Part shown: one piece after another, positions 26,401 through 32,784 of the stretch
Position numbering within the stretch: position 1 is the first letter of the stretch
Layout of the letters: every line of letters starts with the position of its first letter
Origin: Mariprofundus sp. NF
Lineage (GTDB): Bacteria > Pseudomonadota > Zetaproteobacteria > Mariprofundales > Mariprofundaceae
DNA length: 64,000 nucleotides
NCBI RefSeq assembly: GCF_013387455.1
Contig: NZ_VWNC01000002.1
Span: 1 to 64,000 of the forward strand
Direction: 5' to 3'
Made by a program: the position numbers and the translations under genes
Notes under the pieces: generated by a model
What the model was told of the DNA's origin: nothing
Databases searched by the model: none
Seen by the model: only the letters and a program-made list of their open reading frames with translations

Positions 26401-27375
26401 ACCGGTGAAAGTGGCAAAACTATCGAGATTGGCAGCGACCTCAGAGTGCTGCAAACCAAACATGCAGAAAATAGCCGCCAGAGCCTGCAGGCCATCGATA
26501 CGGTGCAGAAGCTGGAGCGAGATGGCATTACCCGCTGGGATTTCGGCGATCTGCCGGAGTCGCTGACCACGACACGCCAGCGGCTGCAGCTACAGCTCTT
26601 TCCAGCCCTGCAAGATAACGGACAGAGTGTTGCCATCCGGATCTTTGAGAGTCGCCACGAAGCTGCACAGGTGATGCGTAAGGGTTTGAGAAAACTATTG
26701 ATGTTACATCTGCACCAACAGGTGGAGATGCTCAAAAAGAACACGCCGCAACTGCAAAAGCTGGCACTGCGTTATGCCCTGATCGGTGATCCGGTCACAC
26801 TCAAAGATGAACTGATTCAGACCGCCTTTGATGAAATCTTCATGGCCGATCCTCTGCCGCGCACAACATCCGAATTTCAGGAGCGGCTGGACAGGGGGCG
26901 TCCTCGCATCGTGGCAGAGGCGACCAAACTAGCTGATGCTGTCAGTGCGGCACTTACCAGCCACACTGATCTGCTCACTGCGCTTGATGCGGTACGCTCG
27001 CCACAACTGCAGCTCGTTGCCAGTGATATCAGATGCCAGATGGAGAGGCTCGTCTATCCGGGTTTTATCGCTGCGACACCTGGCCACTGGCTTACCCAGC
27101 TTCCCCGCTTCATTGAAGCTGCATCTATTCGCCTTGGCAAAGCTGGCCGCAATCTTAAACAGGACAGCCAGAACAATGCGGCCGTCGAACAGCTCTGGGT
27201 GCAATATGCTGCCCGTCGTGAGGTGTTACTAAAGCTGCAGGAGAACAAGGAAGCCATCGATGAATTTCGCTGGTTACTTGAAGAGTTGCGTGTATCGTTT
27301 TTTGCACAGGAGCTAAAGACATCGACCCCTGTTTCACTCAAAAAAATGGAGTCACTCTGGCAGGCTCTGCGCTAG
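23488..27375 (+). CDS. hrpA: ATP-dependent RNA helicase HrpA
   Basis: This is a DEAH-box helicase that, in E. coli, acts on mRNA and rescues stalled or collided ribosomes. The 1295-residue protein, close to E. coli HrpA's 1300, has motif I GETGSGKTTQIPK near residue 100, Ia TQPRRIAARSVA, motif II DEAH in IIIDEAHERSLNIDF, motif III SATI, motif VI QRSGRCGRIAAG, then the HA2 and OB domains and the long C-terminal DUF3418 region specific to HrpA. The ATG at 23488 matches the usual N-terminus; one at 23449 is also in frame. It ends about 95 bases before hoxF. Confidence 0.95.
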   Translation: MTGDSQTINELFGKLEHCMLVDRRGLSKKLHGLSHRLKQRKPIDLSLAKLTKEIERSTHCYQQRQSNQPQPTYPEELPVSGKRHEIAELIRAHQVVIIAGETGSGKTTQIPKICLELGRGIAGQIGHTQPRRIAARSVATRIAQELGGKVGECVGYKVRFSDQTKKSSYIKLMTDGILLAEIQGDPLLLAYDTIIIDEAHERSLNIDFLLGFLQQLLPKRRDLKVIITSATINTERFSEFFHKAPIIEVSGRSYPVDIHYRPIEGDEDDRDRDLPQAIVDAVDEAAIVDPLGDILVFLPGEREIREATEALHQHAMTNTEVIPLLSRLSPAEQDKVFQSHRGRRIVLATNVAETSLTVPGIRFVIDSGLARISRYSARTKVQRLPIEPISQASANQRSGRCGRIAAGICIRLYSEESFNNRPAQTDPEIRRTNLASVILQMSNLNLGELSSYPFMDAPEKKAIADGYLLLEELQAVDNQKKLTPIGRKLVRLPVDPRIGRMLLQADNERSLHELLIIASALSVQDPRTRPMDKQQQADEKHRLFADPTSDLLSWLKLWNWYHEQARHLSRSKLRKLCHDRFLSYIRLREWHDLHGQLLAIVREMKMTPNREAAKPDEIHRALLAGLLSHVGLYDQEKRNYMGSRNLRFSIFPGSSLFKKPPKWVLCGELVETTRLYGRSAAAINPAWLEELAPHLIKKSYSEPHWSSKRAQVAAYEKVSLYGLPIIGRRLIHYGPIDPEISREMFIRHALVQFEYRSHGKFFSHNQRLINELEKLEAKSRRRDLLAEEQVAFDFFDAIIPESVYSGKLFEQWRKQVEQKNPKILYLDKKDLLHSDAKAINSNLFPDFYRDGKLKLKYSYHFDPTHKADGVTLVVPLPVLGQLDATRFEWLVPGMLEEKLTLLIKSLPKATRRNFVPAPQFAQAAMESMAFAKEELLESFSQQLERMTGIKPHRGEWNIEAMPSHLRMKFKVTGESGKTIEIGSDLRVLQTKHAENSRQSLQAIDTVQKLERDGITRWDFGDLPESLTTTRQRLQLQLFPALQDNGQSVAIRIFESRHEAAQVMRKGLRKLLMLHLHQQVEMLKKNTPQLQKLALRYALIGDPVTLKDELIQTAFDEIFMADPLPRTTSEFQERLDRGRPRIVAEATKLADAVSAALTSHTDLLTALDAVRSPQLQLVASDIRCQMERLVYPGFIAATPGHWLTQLPRFIEAASIRLGKAGRNLKQDSQNNAAVEQLWVQYAARREVLLKLQENKEAIDEFRWLLEELRVSFFAQELKTSTPVSLKKMESLWQALR

Positions 27376-27469
27376 AAAAAACCACGCATTTCAGTTGGTC
27401 ACCACCATCTGACTCAAAGTGATACGGCAGGTCAGCTTCTGCTTCCCAGCTGCATTGAAAGGTCGTAGA

Positions 27470-29242
27470 ATGCCTTCACTCCGTACCTGTTACTTCATAT
27501 CCAATGCGATGACTTATATGACCCCATACCCCCCCGAACATCTGCTGCACGTCCTGCACGAGCATCAGCAACAGTTCCTCTATATCTCTGATCAGGCCAT
27601 CTGTGAGATTGCGTCCCGCCTGAAACTGCCACGTGCTCAAGTGGAGGCTGTCACCGAATTCTACGCCTTCTTTCACCGTGCACCGCGCGGGCGCTTTGAT
27701 ATTCTATTCAGTAACTGCACCAGCTGTGGTGATCAGAAACTGATGCAACAGCTATGCGACAGACTTGAGGTTAGCGTTGACCAGACACGTAGTGATGGCC
27801 TGATCTCCATCGGCCAAACCTCCTGCATCGGCATGTGTGATCATGGCGCTTCCGCACTGGTCAATGGTCTTACCATTACATCGCTCTCTGAACAGATTAT
27901 TGAAGAGATGGCCAGCCTGATCGAATCAGAGACTCCTGTTTCAGCATGGCCAACCAGCTGGTTCCAGATCGGCAACAACATCCGCAAAGAGGGGCTACTG
28001 TTAACCGAATCGCTTGAAGCCGGCGCGGCCCTGAAAGCTATAGCCGGGCGCAGCAGTGATGAGATCCTCAATGAAATCACCGCTTCAGGTCTGAAAGGAC
28101 GTGGCGGAGCAGGCTTCTCCACCGGCCTGAAATGGAAACTCTGCCGTGATGCAGATAGTGATCTCCGTTATGTTGTCTGCAATGCCGATGAGGGCGAACC
28201 GGGCACATTTAAAGATCGCATCCTGCTCAACAGCCATGCCGACACCCTTTTTGAAGGCATGACCATCTGTGGACAGGTCATCGGAGCAACACAGGGTTAT
28301 CTCTATCTGCGCGGCGAATACCGTTATATGCTGGATGCGCTGCAGGCCACACTGCAGAGCAGGCATGAAGCTGGCCTGTTGGGCAGCAATATTCTTGGCT
28401 CCGGTTTTGATTTCGACATCTCCATTGTGGTGGGTGCAGGTGCCTATATCTGCGGTGAAGAGTCTGCGCTGATCGAATCAATTGAAGAGAAACCGGGCAT
28501 TCCACGCATTCGGCCACCATTCCCGGTCACAAGCGGCCTGTGGGGTAAACCGACCGTCGTCAATAACGTAGAGACCTTGGTTGCAGCTGCCAGAATCGCA
28601 CTGCATGGGCACCAGTGGTTTGAAACCAGTGGCACCTGGCAATCCAAGGGCAGTAAACTGCTCTCGGTTTCAGGTGACTGCGCGCGCCCCGGCATCTACG
28701 AATATCCATTCGGCACTACCGTTCAGCAGATTCTCGATGATGCAGGCGCAGAAAATGTACAGGCCGTGCAGGTCGGTGGCCCGGCTGGCCGTCTGATCGG
28801 AGAAGATCACTTCTCGAATCACATCGCCTTTGAGGATATCGCTACCGGTGGCTCGTTTATGATCTTTGATAAGTCACACGACCTGTTAGAGGTGATTAGT
28901 AATTTCACCCATTTCTTTGCCCATGAAAGCTGTGGTTTCTGTACCCCGTGCCGGGTTGGCACAAGACTGCTGAAAAATGGTCTGGATAAAATTTGCAGTG
29001 GACATGGTACTGCCCATGATCTCGATGAGTTGCAGCGCACTGCCGCACTTGTATCCCGCCGCTCACACTGCGGCCTCGGCATGACTGCACCCAATCCGGT
29101 TCGTGACGGCATAAAATCATTCCCTCAGCTATTTGAAGCGAAACTACTACACAAAGAGATGGAACCGGAATTCAACCTTGACGCTTCGCTGGAAGAGGCC
29201 AGATCCCTCACAAACCGTGACGATGCGGAGGCTCACTTATGA
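27470..29242 (+). CDS. hoxF: NAD-reducing hydrogenase diaphorase subunit HoxF
   Basis: This is the flavin and NAD-binding subunit of a soluble bidirectional [NiFe] hydrogenase, a fusion of NuoE-like and NuoF-like parts. The first 150 residues carry the thioredoxin-fold [2Fe-2S] site (NCTSCGDQ and TSCIGMCDHG). Then come the NADH/FMN motifs GRGGAGFSTGLKWKLC, NADEGEPGTFKDR and GAGAYICGEESALIESIEEK, and the [4Fe-4S] site ESCGFCTPCRVG with the distal Cys in HCGLG. ATG at 27470 has a weak AAAGG; ATGs at 27419, 27509 and 27518 are in frame, so the exact start is uncertain. It heads hoxFUYHW. GGAGG near its 3' end precedes an ATGA overlap with the mini-ORF at 29239. Confidence 0.94.
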   Translation: MPSLRTCYFISNAMTYMTPYPPEHLLHVLHEHQQQFLYISDQAICEIASRLKLPRAQVEAVTEFYAFFHRAPRGRFDILFSNCTSCGDQKLMQQLCDRLEVSVDQTRSDGLISIGQTSCIGMCDHGASALVNGLTITSLSEQIIEEMASLIESETPVSAWPTSWFQIGNNIRKEGLLLTESLEAGAALKAIAGRSSDEILNEITASGLKGRGGAGFSTGLKWKLCRDADSDLRYVVCNADEGEPGTFKDRILLNSHADTLFEGMTICGQVIGATQGYLYLRGEYRYMLDALQATLQSRHEAGLLGSNILGSGFDFDISIVVGAGAYICGEESALIESIEEKPGIPRIRPPFPVTSGLWGKPTVVNNVETLVAAARIALHGHQWFETSGTWQSKGSKLLSVSGDCARPGIYEYPFGTTVQQILDDAGAENVQAVQVGGPAGRLIGEDHFSNHIAFEDIATGGSFMIFDKSHDLLEVISNFTHFFAHESCGFCTPCRVGTRLLKNGLDKICSGHGTAHDLDELQRTAALVSRRSHCGLGMTAPNPVRDGIKSFPQLFEAKLLHKEMEPEFNLDASLEEARSLTNRDDAEAHL

Positions 29243-29358
29243 ACAGAACCTTGAACCACGAAGTACACGAAGCTCACGAAGAATGGAATAATCATTCATT
29301 CCCTGAACTTCTTCGTGCTCTTCGTGTCCTCTGTGGTAAATCGGGTAAAACAAAATGA
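29239..29358 (+). CDS. Repeat-derived 39-codon mini-ORF bridging hoxF and hoxU
   Basis: The ATG at 29239 overlaps the hoxF stop (ATGA at 29239-29242) and has GGAGG seven bases upstream (29227-29231). The frame stays open through the whole palindromic repeat and ends in a TGA at 29356-29358 that overlaps the hoxU ATG (ATGA at 29355-29358). The peptide begins MNRTLNHEVHEAHEE and ends with LRALRVLCGKSG and a short basic tail. hoxU itself has no clear ribosome-binding site, so ribosomes that finish this ORF may restart on hoxU. Whether the peptide does anything is unknown; it may only carry translation through the repeat. Confidence 0.45.
   Translation: MNRTLNHEVHEAHEEWNNHSFPELLRALRVLCGKSGKTK
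29251..29344. repeat. Palindromic repeat inside the hox operon, copy 1
   Basis: The left arm ACCACGAAGTACACGAAG, continuing to about 29283, pairs with the right arm at 29308-29337, whose reverse complement begins ACCACAGAGGACACGAAG. Each arm is itself built of repeated CACGAAG-like words. It shares both ends, TTGAACCACGAAG and GTGGTARATCGG, with the copy at 30671-30782, so the repeat probably runs between those words. It would form a hairpin of about 29 bp in the hoxFU mRNA. Confidence 0.82.
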
Positions 29359-30125
29359 CTACAATCAAAATCGATGGCATCGAAGTTCCCTTTAAAGAGG
29401 GACAGACGATTATGGATGCAGCCCTTGCCGCTGATATCTATATCCCCCACCTCTGCCACAAACCCGGCCTCTCTCCGCATGGTAGCTGCAAACTATGCAC
29501 AGTGGATGTGAATGGCCGTGCCGTCTCCTCATGTACCATGCCTGCAGAAGAAGGACAGGAGATTGAAAACAATACAGCAGCTCTCAATGAGACGCGGAAA
29601 ACCATCACCCAGATGCTGTTTATTGAAGGCAATCACCTCTGCCCGTCATGTGAGAAAACCGGCGACTGCACACTGCAGGCGATCGGTTATCACCTGGGCA
29701 TGCTTGATGGTCACTTTCCACAGTTTTACCCCCGTCGCGAGGTGGATGCCTCACATGGCTCACTGGTGCTTGATCGTGATCGCTGCATCGTCTGTGAACT
29801 CTGCGTGCGCGCCAGCCGCGAGTGTGATGGCAAGGATGTTTTTGCCATCTCAGGCCGTGGCAGCAATCGCCATCTGATCGTTAATTCACCAACCGGAAGG
29901 CTGGCCGATTCCGATATTGAACTTGATGATATGGCTGCCCATATCTGCCCGGTCGGCGCCATTCTGATCAAAGATCACGGTTATGAGGTGCCGATTGGTC
30001 GGCGCACCTTCGATCTGCATTCGGTCGCCGAAACTGATCTGGACGAGCTCATTCTGAAAAAGACGACCCATCACGATGAAGCAGATGAATCTGCTGAAAA
30101 AGAGGGAGGTGTTTACGGTGTCTGA
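29355..30125 (+). CDS. hoxU: NAD-reducing hydrogenase subunit HoxU (iron-sulfur)
   Basis: This NuoG-N-like electron-wire subunit joins the diaphorase HoxF to the hydrogenase HoxY/HoxH. The 256-residue protein has the plant-type [2Fe-2S] motif (HLCHKPGLSPHGSCKLC and a later SC), the His/Cys [4Fe-4S] site HLCPSCEKTGDC, and two ferredoxin-type clusters in RCIVCELCVRASREC and HICPVGAI. Length fits HoxU (about 240). The start overlaps the stop of the mini-ORF at 29239. Its 3' end overlaps hoxY by eight bases. Confidence 0.94.
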   Translation: MTTIKIDGIEVPFKEGQTIMDAALAADIYIPHLCHKPGLSPHGSCKLCTVDVNGRAVSSCTMPAEEGQEIENNTAALNETRKTITQMLFIEGNHLCPSCEKTGDCTLQAIGYHLGMLDGHFPQFYPRREVDASHGSLVLDRDRCIVCELCVRASRECDGKDVFAISGRGSNRHLIVNSPTGRLADSDIELDDMAAHICPVGAILIKDHGYEVPIGRRTFDLHSVAETDLDELILKKTTHHDEADESAEKEGGVYGV

Positions 30126-30666
30126 TTCATCACCAAAGGTACGCGTTGCCACCACCTCGCTGGCCGGCTGCTTCGGCTGCCATATGTCTTTCCTCGATAT
30201 GGATGAACGCATTGTCGGATTGCTGGAACATGTTGAATTCAGCCGCTCTCCCATCAACGATATCAAACATTGCGAACCGTGTGATATCGGTCTGATTGAG
30301 GGGGCACTCTGTAATGCCGATAATGTGCATGTGCTTAAAGAGTTTCGTGACAACTGCAAGATCATCATCGCCGTAGGCGCCTGTGCCATCAATGGCGGTG
30401 TACCTGCCATGCGCAACCACTTCACCCTCAAAGAGTGCCTTGAAGAGGCATTCCTTGATGAGATCGGCGTGGATAATCCGCATATTCCCAACGATGTTGA
30501 GATCCCCCTGCTTCTGAACAAGGTGCACCCGATCCACGAGGTGGTGAAGGTGGACTACTATCTTCCGGGCTGTCCGCCCTCGGCTGATGCCTTTTTAAAG
30601 ATTCTGACCGATCTGCTGGAAGGCAGAGAACCAAGCCTGCCCAAAGAGATGCTACATTATGATTAA
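30118..30666 (+). CDS. hoxY: NAD-reducing hydrogenase small subunit HoxY
   Basis: The [NiFe] hydrogenase small subunit that holds the [4Fe-4S] cluster next to the active site. The 182-residue protein has the cluster ligands in AGCFGCHMSFLD, VGACAINGG and LPGCPPSADAF. The lack of the extra C-terminal cluster domain is typical of HoxY. GTG at 30118 follows GGGAGG by eight bases and overlaps the end of hoxU. An ATG at 30076 in frame lies well inside hoxU and is unlikely. The ATG of a mini-ORF overlaps its last codons. Confidence 0.93.
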   Translation: MSDSSPKVRVATTSLAGCFGCHMSFLDMDERIVGLLEHVEFSRSPINDIKHCEPCDIGLIEGALCNADNVHVLKEFRDNCKIIIAVGACAINGGVPAMRNHFTLKECLEEAFLDEIGVDNPHIPNDVEIPLLLNKVHPIHEVVKVDYYLPGCPPSADAFLKILTDLLEGREPSLPKEMLHYD

Positions 30667-30808
30667 TATATTGAACCACGAAGCACGCGAAGATCACGAA
30701 GGATTAAAGAGTAACTACACGATCACTCACGGTTGCGGTCAGAATTCCTTTCGAGTTCTTCGTGACCTTCGTGGTAGATCGGTTTTGACTTTCAGGGAGT
30801 TCAGATGA
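30659..30808 (+). CDS. Repeat-derived 49-codon mini-ORF bridging hoxY and hoxH
   Basis: The ATG at 30659 overlaps the last two codons of hoxY. The frame is open through the second palindromic repeat, and its TGA (30806-30808) overlaps the hoxH ATG (ATGA, 30805-30808). The peptide begins MINILNHEAREDHEG and later has FRVLRDLRGRSV, echoing the mini-ORF between hoxF and hoxU. Unlike hoxU, hoxH has its own AGGGAG site, which falls inside this ORF. The mini-ORF's own start has only a weak AGAG upstream. It may preserve translational traffic; there is no evidence yet for a functional peptide. Confidence 0.42.
   Translation: MINILNHEAREDHEGLKSNYTITHGCGQNSFRVLRDLRGRSVLTFREFR
30671..30782. repeat. 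Palindromic repeat inside the hox operon, copy 2
   Basis: Left arm ACCACGAAGCACGCGAAGAT (from 30675) and right arm TTCGTGACCTTCGTGGT (to 30775) are near reverse complements, separated by about 50 bases that differ from copy 1. Both copies point the same way and share the outer words TTGAACCACGAAG and GTGGTARATCGG. A related palindrome lies at 45003-45139. Confidence 0.82.
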
Positions 30809-32271
30809 GCGAGAACGAAAATCTCAGACGTGTCGCAGTTGATCCGGTTACCCGCGTTGAAGGGCACGGAAAAATAACCCTGCTGCTGGATGATGCGAAT
30901 CATGTGCGCGAAGCGCGTTTTCATATCGTTGAGTTCCGTGGCTTTGAAAAGTTCATTCAAGGGCGTCCCTACTGGGAAGTTCCCTACTTTGTGCAGCGCC
31001 TGTGCGGCATCTGCCCGGTATCCCACCATCTGGCAGCAGCCAAAGCGGTTGACCAACTGGTTGGTGTGGATGAGCTGACGCCAACGGCAACCAAGCTGCG
31101 CAAACTGCTGCATTTCGGTCAGACACTGCAGAGCCATGCCTTGCACTTCTTCCACCTCTCCTCGCCTGATCTGCTATTTGGTTTCGGCAGCAATCTTGAG
31201 CATCGCAATATCGTTGGTGTCATTGAAGACTTTCCTGATCTGGCGCTGAAAGGGGTAAGACTGCGTAAATATGGTCAGCAGGTGATTGAGGTTATCTCCG
31301 GCAAACGTGTACATGGCGCAGCCACTGTTCCCGGCGGCGTTAACAAAGGACTCACTATTGATGAACGCGACCGCCTGCTTGCTGATATCAATGATGTTCT
31401 GATCTGGGCACAGGATGCGGTAGCGCTGAATGAGAAGATTCATACTGAACATCCCGAGAACCACGCTTTTGGTCGTTTGAACAGCAACTACCTGAGTATG
31501 GTTGGCGGCAAAGGCGAACTGGAGCTCTATCATGGCGGCCTGCGTGCCAGCCGACCAGATGGCTCGCCAATCTTTGATCAGTTCGACTATCGTGGTTACT
31601 ACAACATTATCCGCGAAGAGGTACGTTCATGGAGTTACATGAAGTTCCCCTACCTCACCGAACTGGGTCGCGATGACGGCTGGTACCGTGTTGGCCCGCT
31701 GGCACGCGTAAACAATTGTGATTTCATCTCTACACCACTGGCTGAAGCAGCACGCAAAAGCTTTGTTGCATTTGGCGGCGGTGGTTACGTGCATGATACA
31801 CTCGCCTATCACTGGGCCCGTATGATTGAGGTGCTGCACTCGGCTGAATCGATTCATGAGCTGCTGCTTGATCCCGAAATCCTCGGCAGTGATCTGGTGG
31901 TGAAAGGTGAGAAACGCGAGGAAGGTATTGGCGTTATTGAAGCACCACGCGGCACCCTTTTCCACCACTACAAGGTCAATGAGGATGGTACGATCAAAAA
32001 AGCCAACCTCATCGTCTCCACCACCAGCAATAATCAGGCGATGAACGAATCGGTGCGTTCAGTAGCCAACGAGTATCTGGATGGTAACGAGATTACCGAA
32101 GGGCTACTGAATCATCTGGAAGTCGCCATTCGCGCTTATGACCCATGCCTCTCCTGCGCGACACATGCGCTGGGCAAGATGCCACTGGAGATCGAGCTTC
32201 AGGACAGTGATGGCAAGGCAGTAGACCGCATCGAAAAAGGTTCAAACGGCAGTATCACCCGTACGCTTTGA
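30805..32271 (+). CDS. hoxH: NAD-reducing hydrogenase large subunit HoxH
   Basis: The [NiFe] catalytic subunit that splits H2. Nickel ligands are in RLCGICPVSHH (C67, C70) and DPCLSCATH (C448, C451). His454 is followed by a 34-residue tail starting ALGKMP, the extension that the maturation protease removes after metal insertion. The protein has 488 residues and DPVTRVEGHG at its start, as in group 3 enzymes. AGGGAG lies five bases before the ATG. Its stop overlaps the beginning of hoxW. No hyp genes for cofactor assembly are in this window, so they must lie elsewhere if the enzyme is active. Confidence 0.95.
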   Translation: MSENENLRRVAVDPVTRVEGHGKITLLLDDANHVREARFHIVEFRGFEKFIQGRPYWEVPYFVQRLCGICPVSHHLAAAKAVDQLVGVDELTPTATKLRKLLHFGQTLQSHALHFFHLSSPDLLFGFGSNLEHRNIVGVIEDFPDLALKGVRLRKYGQQVIEVISGKRVHGAATVPGGVNKGLTIDERDRLLADINDVLIWAQDAVALNEKIHTEHPENHAFGRLNSNYLSMVGGKGELELYHGGLRASRPDGSPIFDQFDYRGYYNIIREEVRSWSYMKFPYLTELGRDDGWYRVGPLARVNNCDFISTPLAEAARKSFVAFGGGGYVHDTLAYHWARMIEVLHSAESIHELLLDPEILGSDLVVKGEKREEGIGVIEAPRGTLFHHYKVNEDGTIKKANLIVSTTSNNQAMNESVRSVANEYLDGNEITEGLLNHLEVAIRAYDPCLSCATHALGKMPLEIELQDSDGKAVDRIEKGSNGSITRTL

Positions 32272-32273
32272 CC

Positions 32274-32738
32274 ATGCCAAAGATTCTCATATTAGGTTAC
32301 GGCAACCCCGGCCGAGGCGATGATGCGCTGGGCCCGGAGCTTGTTGAATCTATACAAGCGCTAGGATTAGCTGATATCGAATGCCAGCATGATATGCAGC
32401 TACAGGTTGAGTATGTCACCGACCTGCAGGGGCGCGAGCTGATCCTGTTCGCTGATGCCGATGCCTCCTGTCCTGGGCCATTCCACTTCTCTGAGATTTC
32501 TGCAGAGAAGGATGACAGCTACACCTCTCACGCCATGACCCCGCATTCCGTTCTGTATGCTTATAATAAGGTATTTGGCACAGATGCACCGCCAGCCTTC
32601 CTGCTGCGCATTCGCGGCTACCGGTTTGAACTTGGTGAATCCCTGAGTGAAGAGGCATCAGCCAACCTCGATGCCGCGACATCATTCGCACGAATACTAT
32701 GCAGCAACCCAATTCTTACAAATTGGCGAAAAGGCTGA
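32274..32738 (+). CDS. hoxW: Hydrogenase maturation protease HoxW
   Basis: A nickel-dependent endopeptidase of the HyaD/HycI fold that cuts the C-terminal tail of HoxH. The 154-residue protein has the family opening ILILGYGNPGRGDDALGP, where the Asp and the preceding Glu/Asp-rich loop bind metal, and DADASCPGPF and SHAMTPHSVL in the middle, the latter with the conserved His. ATG at 32274 is preferred; a TTG six bases earlier overlaps the hoxH stop. It ends the hox operon. Confidence 0.88.
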   Translation: MPKILILGYGNPGRGDDALGPELVESIQALGLADIECQHDMQLQVEYVTDLQGRELILFADADASCPGPFHFSEISAEKDDSYTSHAMTPHSVLYAYNKVFGTDAPPAFLLRIRGYRFELGESLSEEASANLDAATSFARILCSNPILTNWRKG

Positions 32739-32784
32739 ACTACGCTAAGGGGCTCACTCTCCTGTATTAACAATCCAGACAGTT

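Noticed and set aside
29251-29344. Repeat as an insertion sequence or transposon end
   Set aside because: No transposase frame is present and the whole element is under 100 bp; at most it is a small non-autonomous palindrome.
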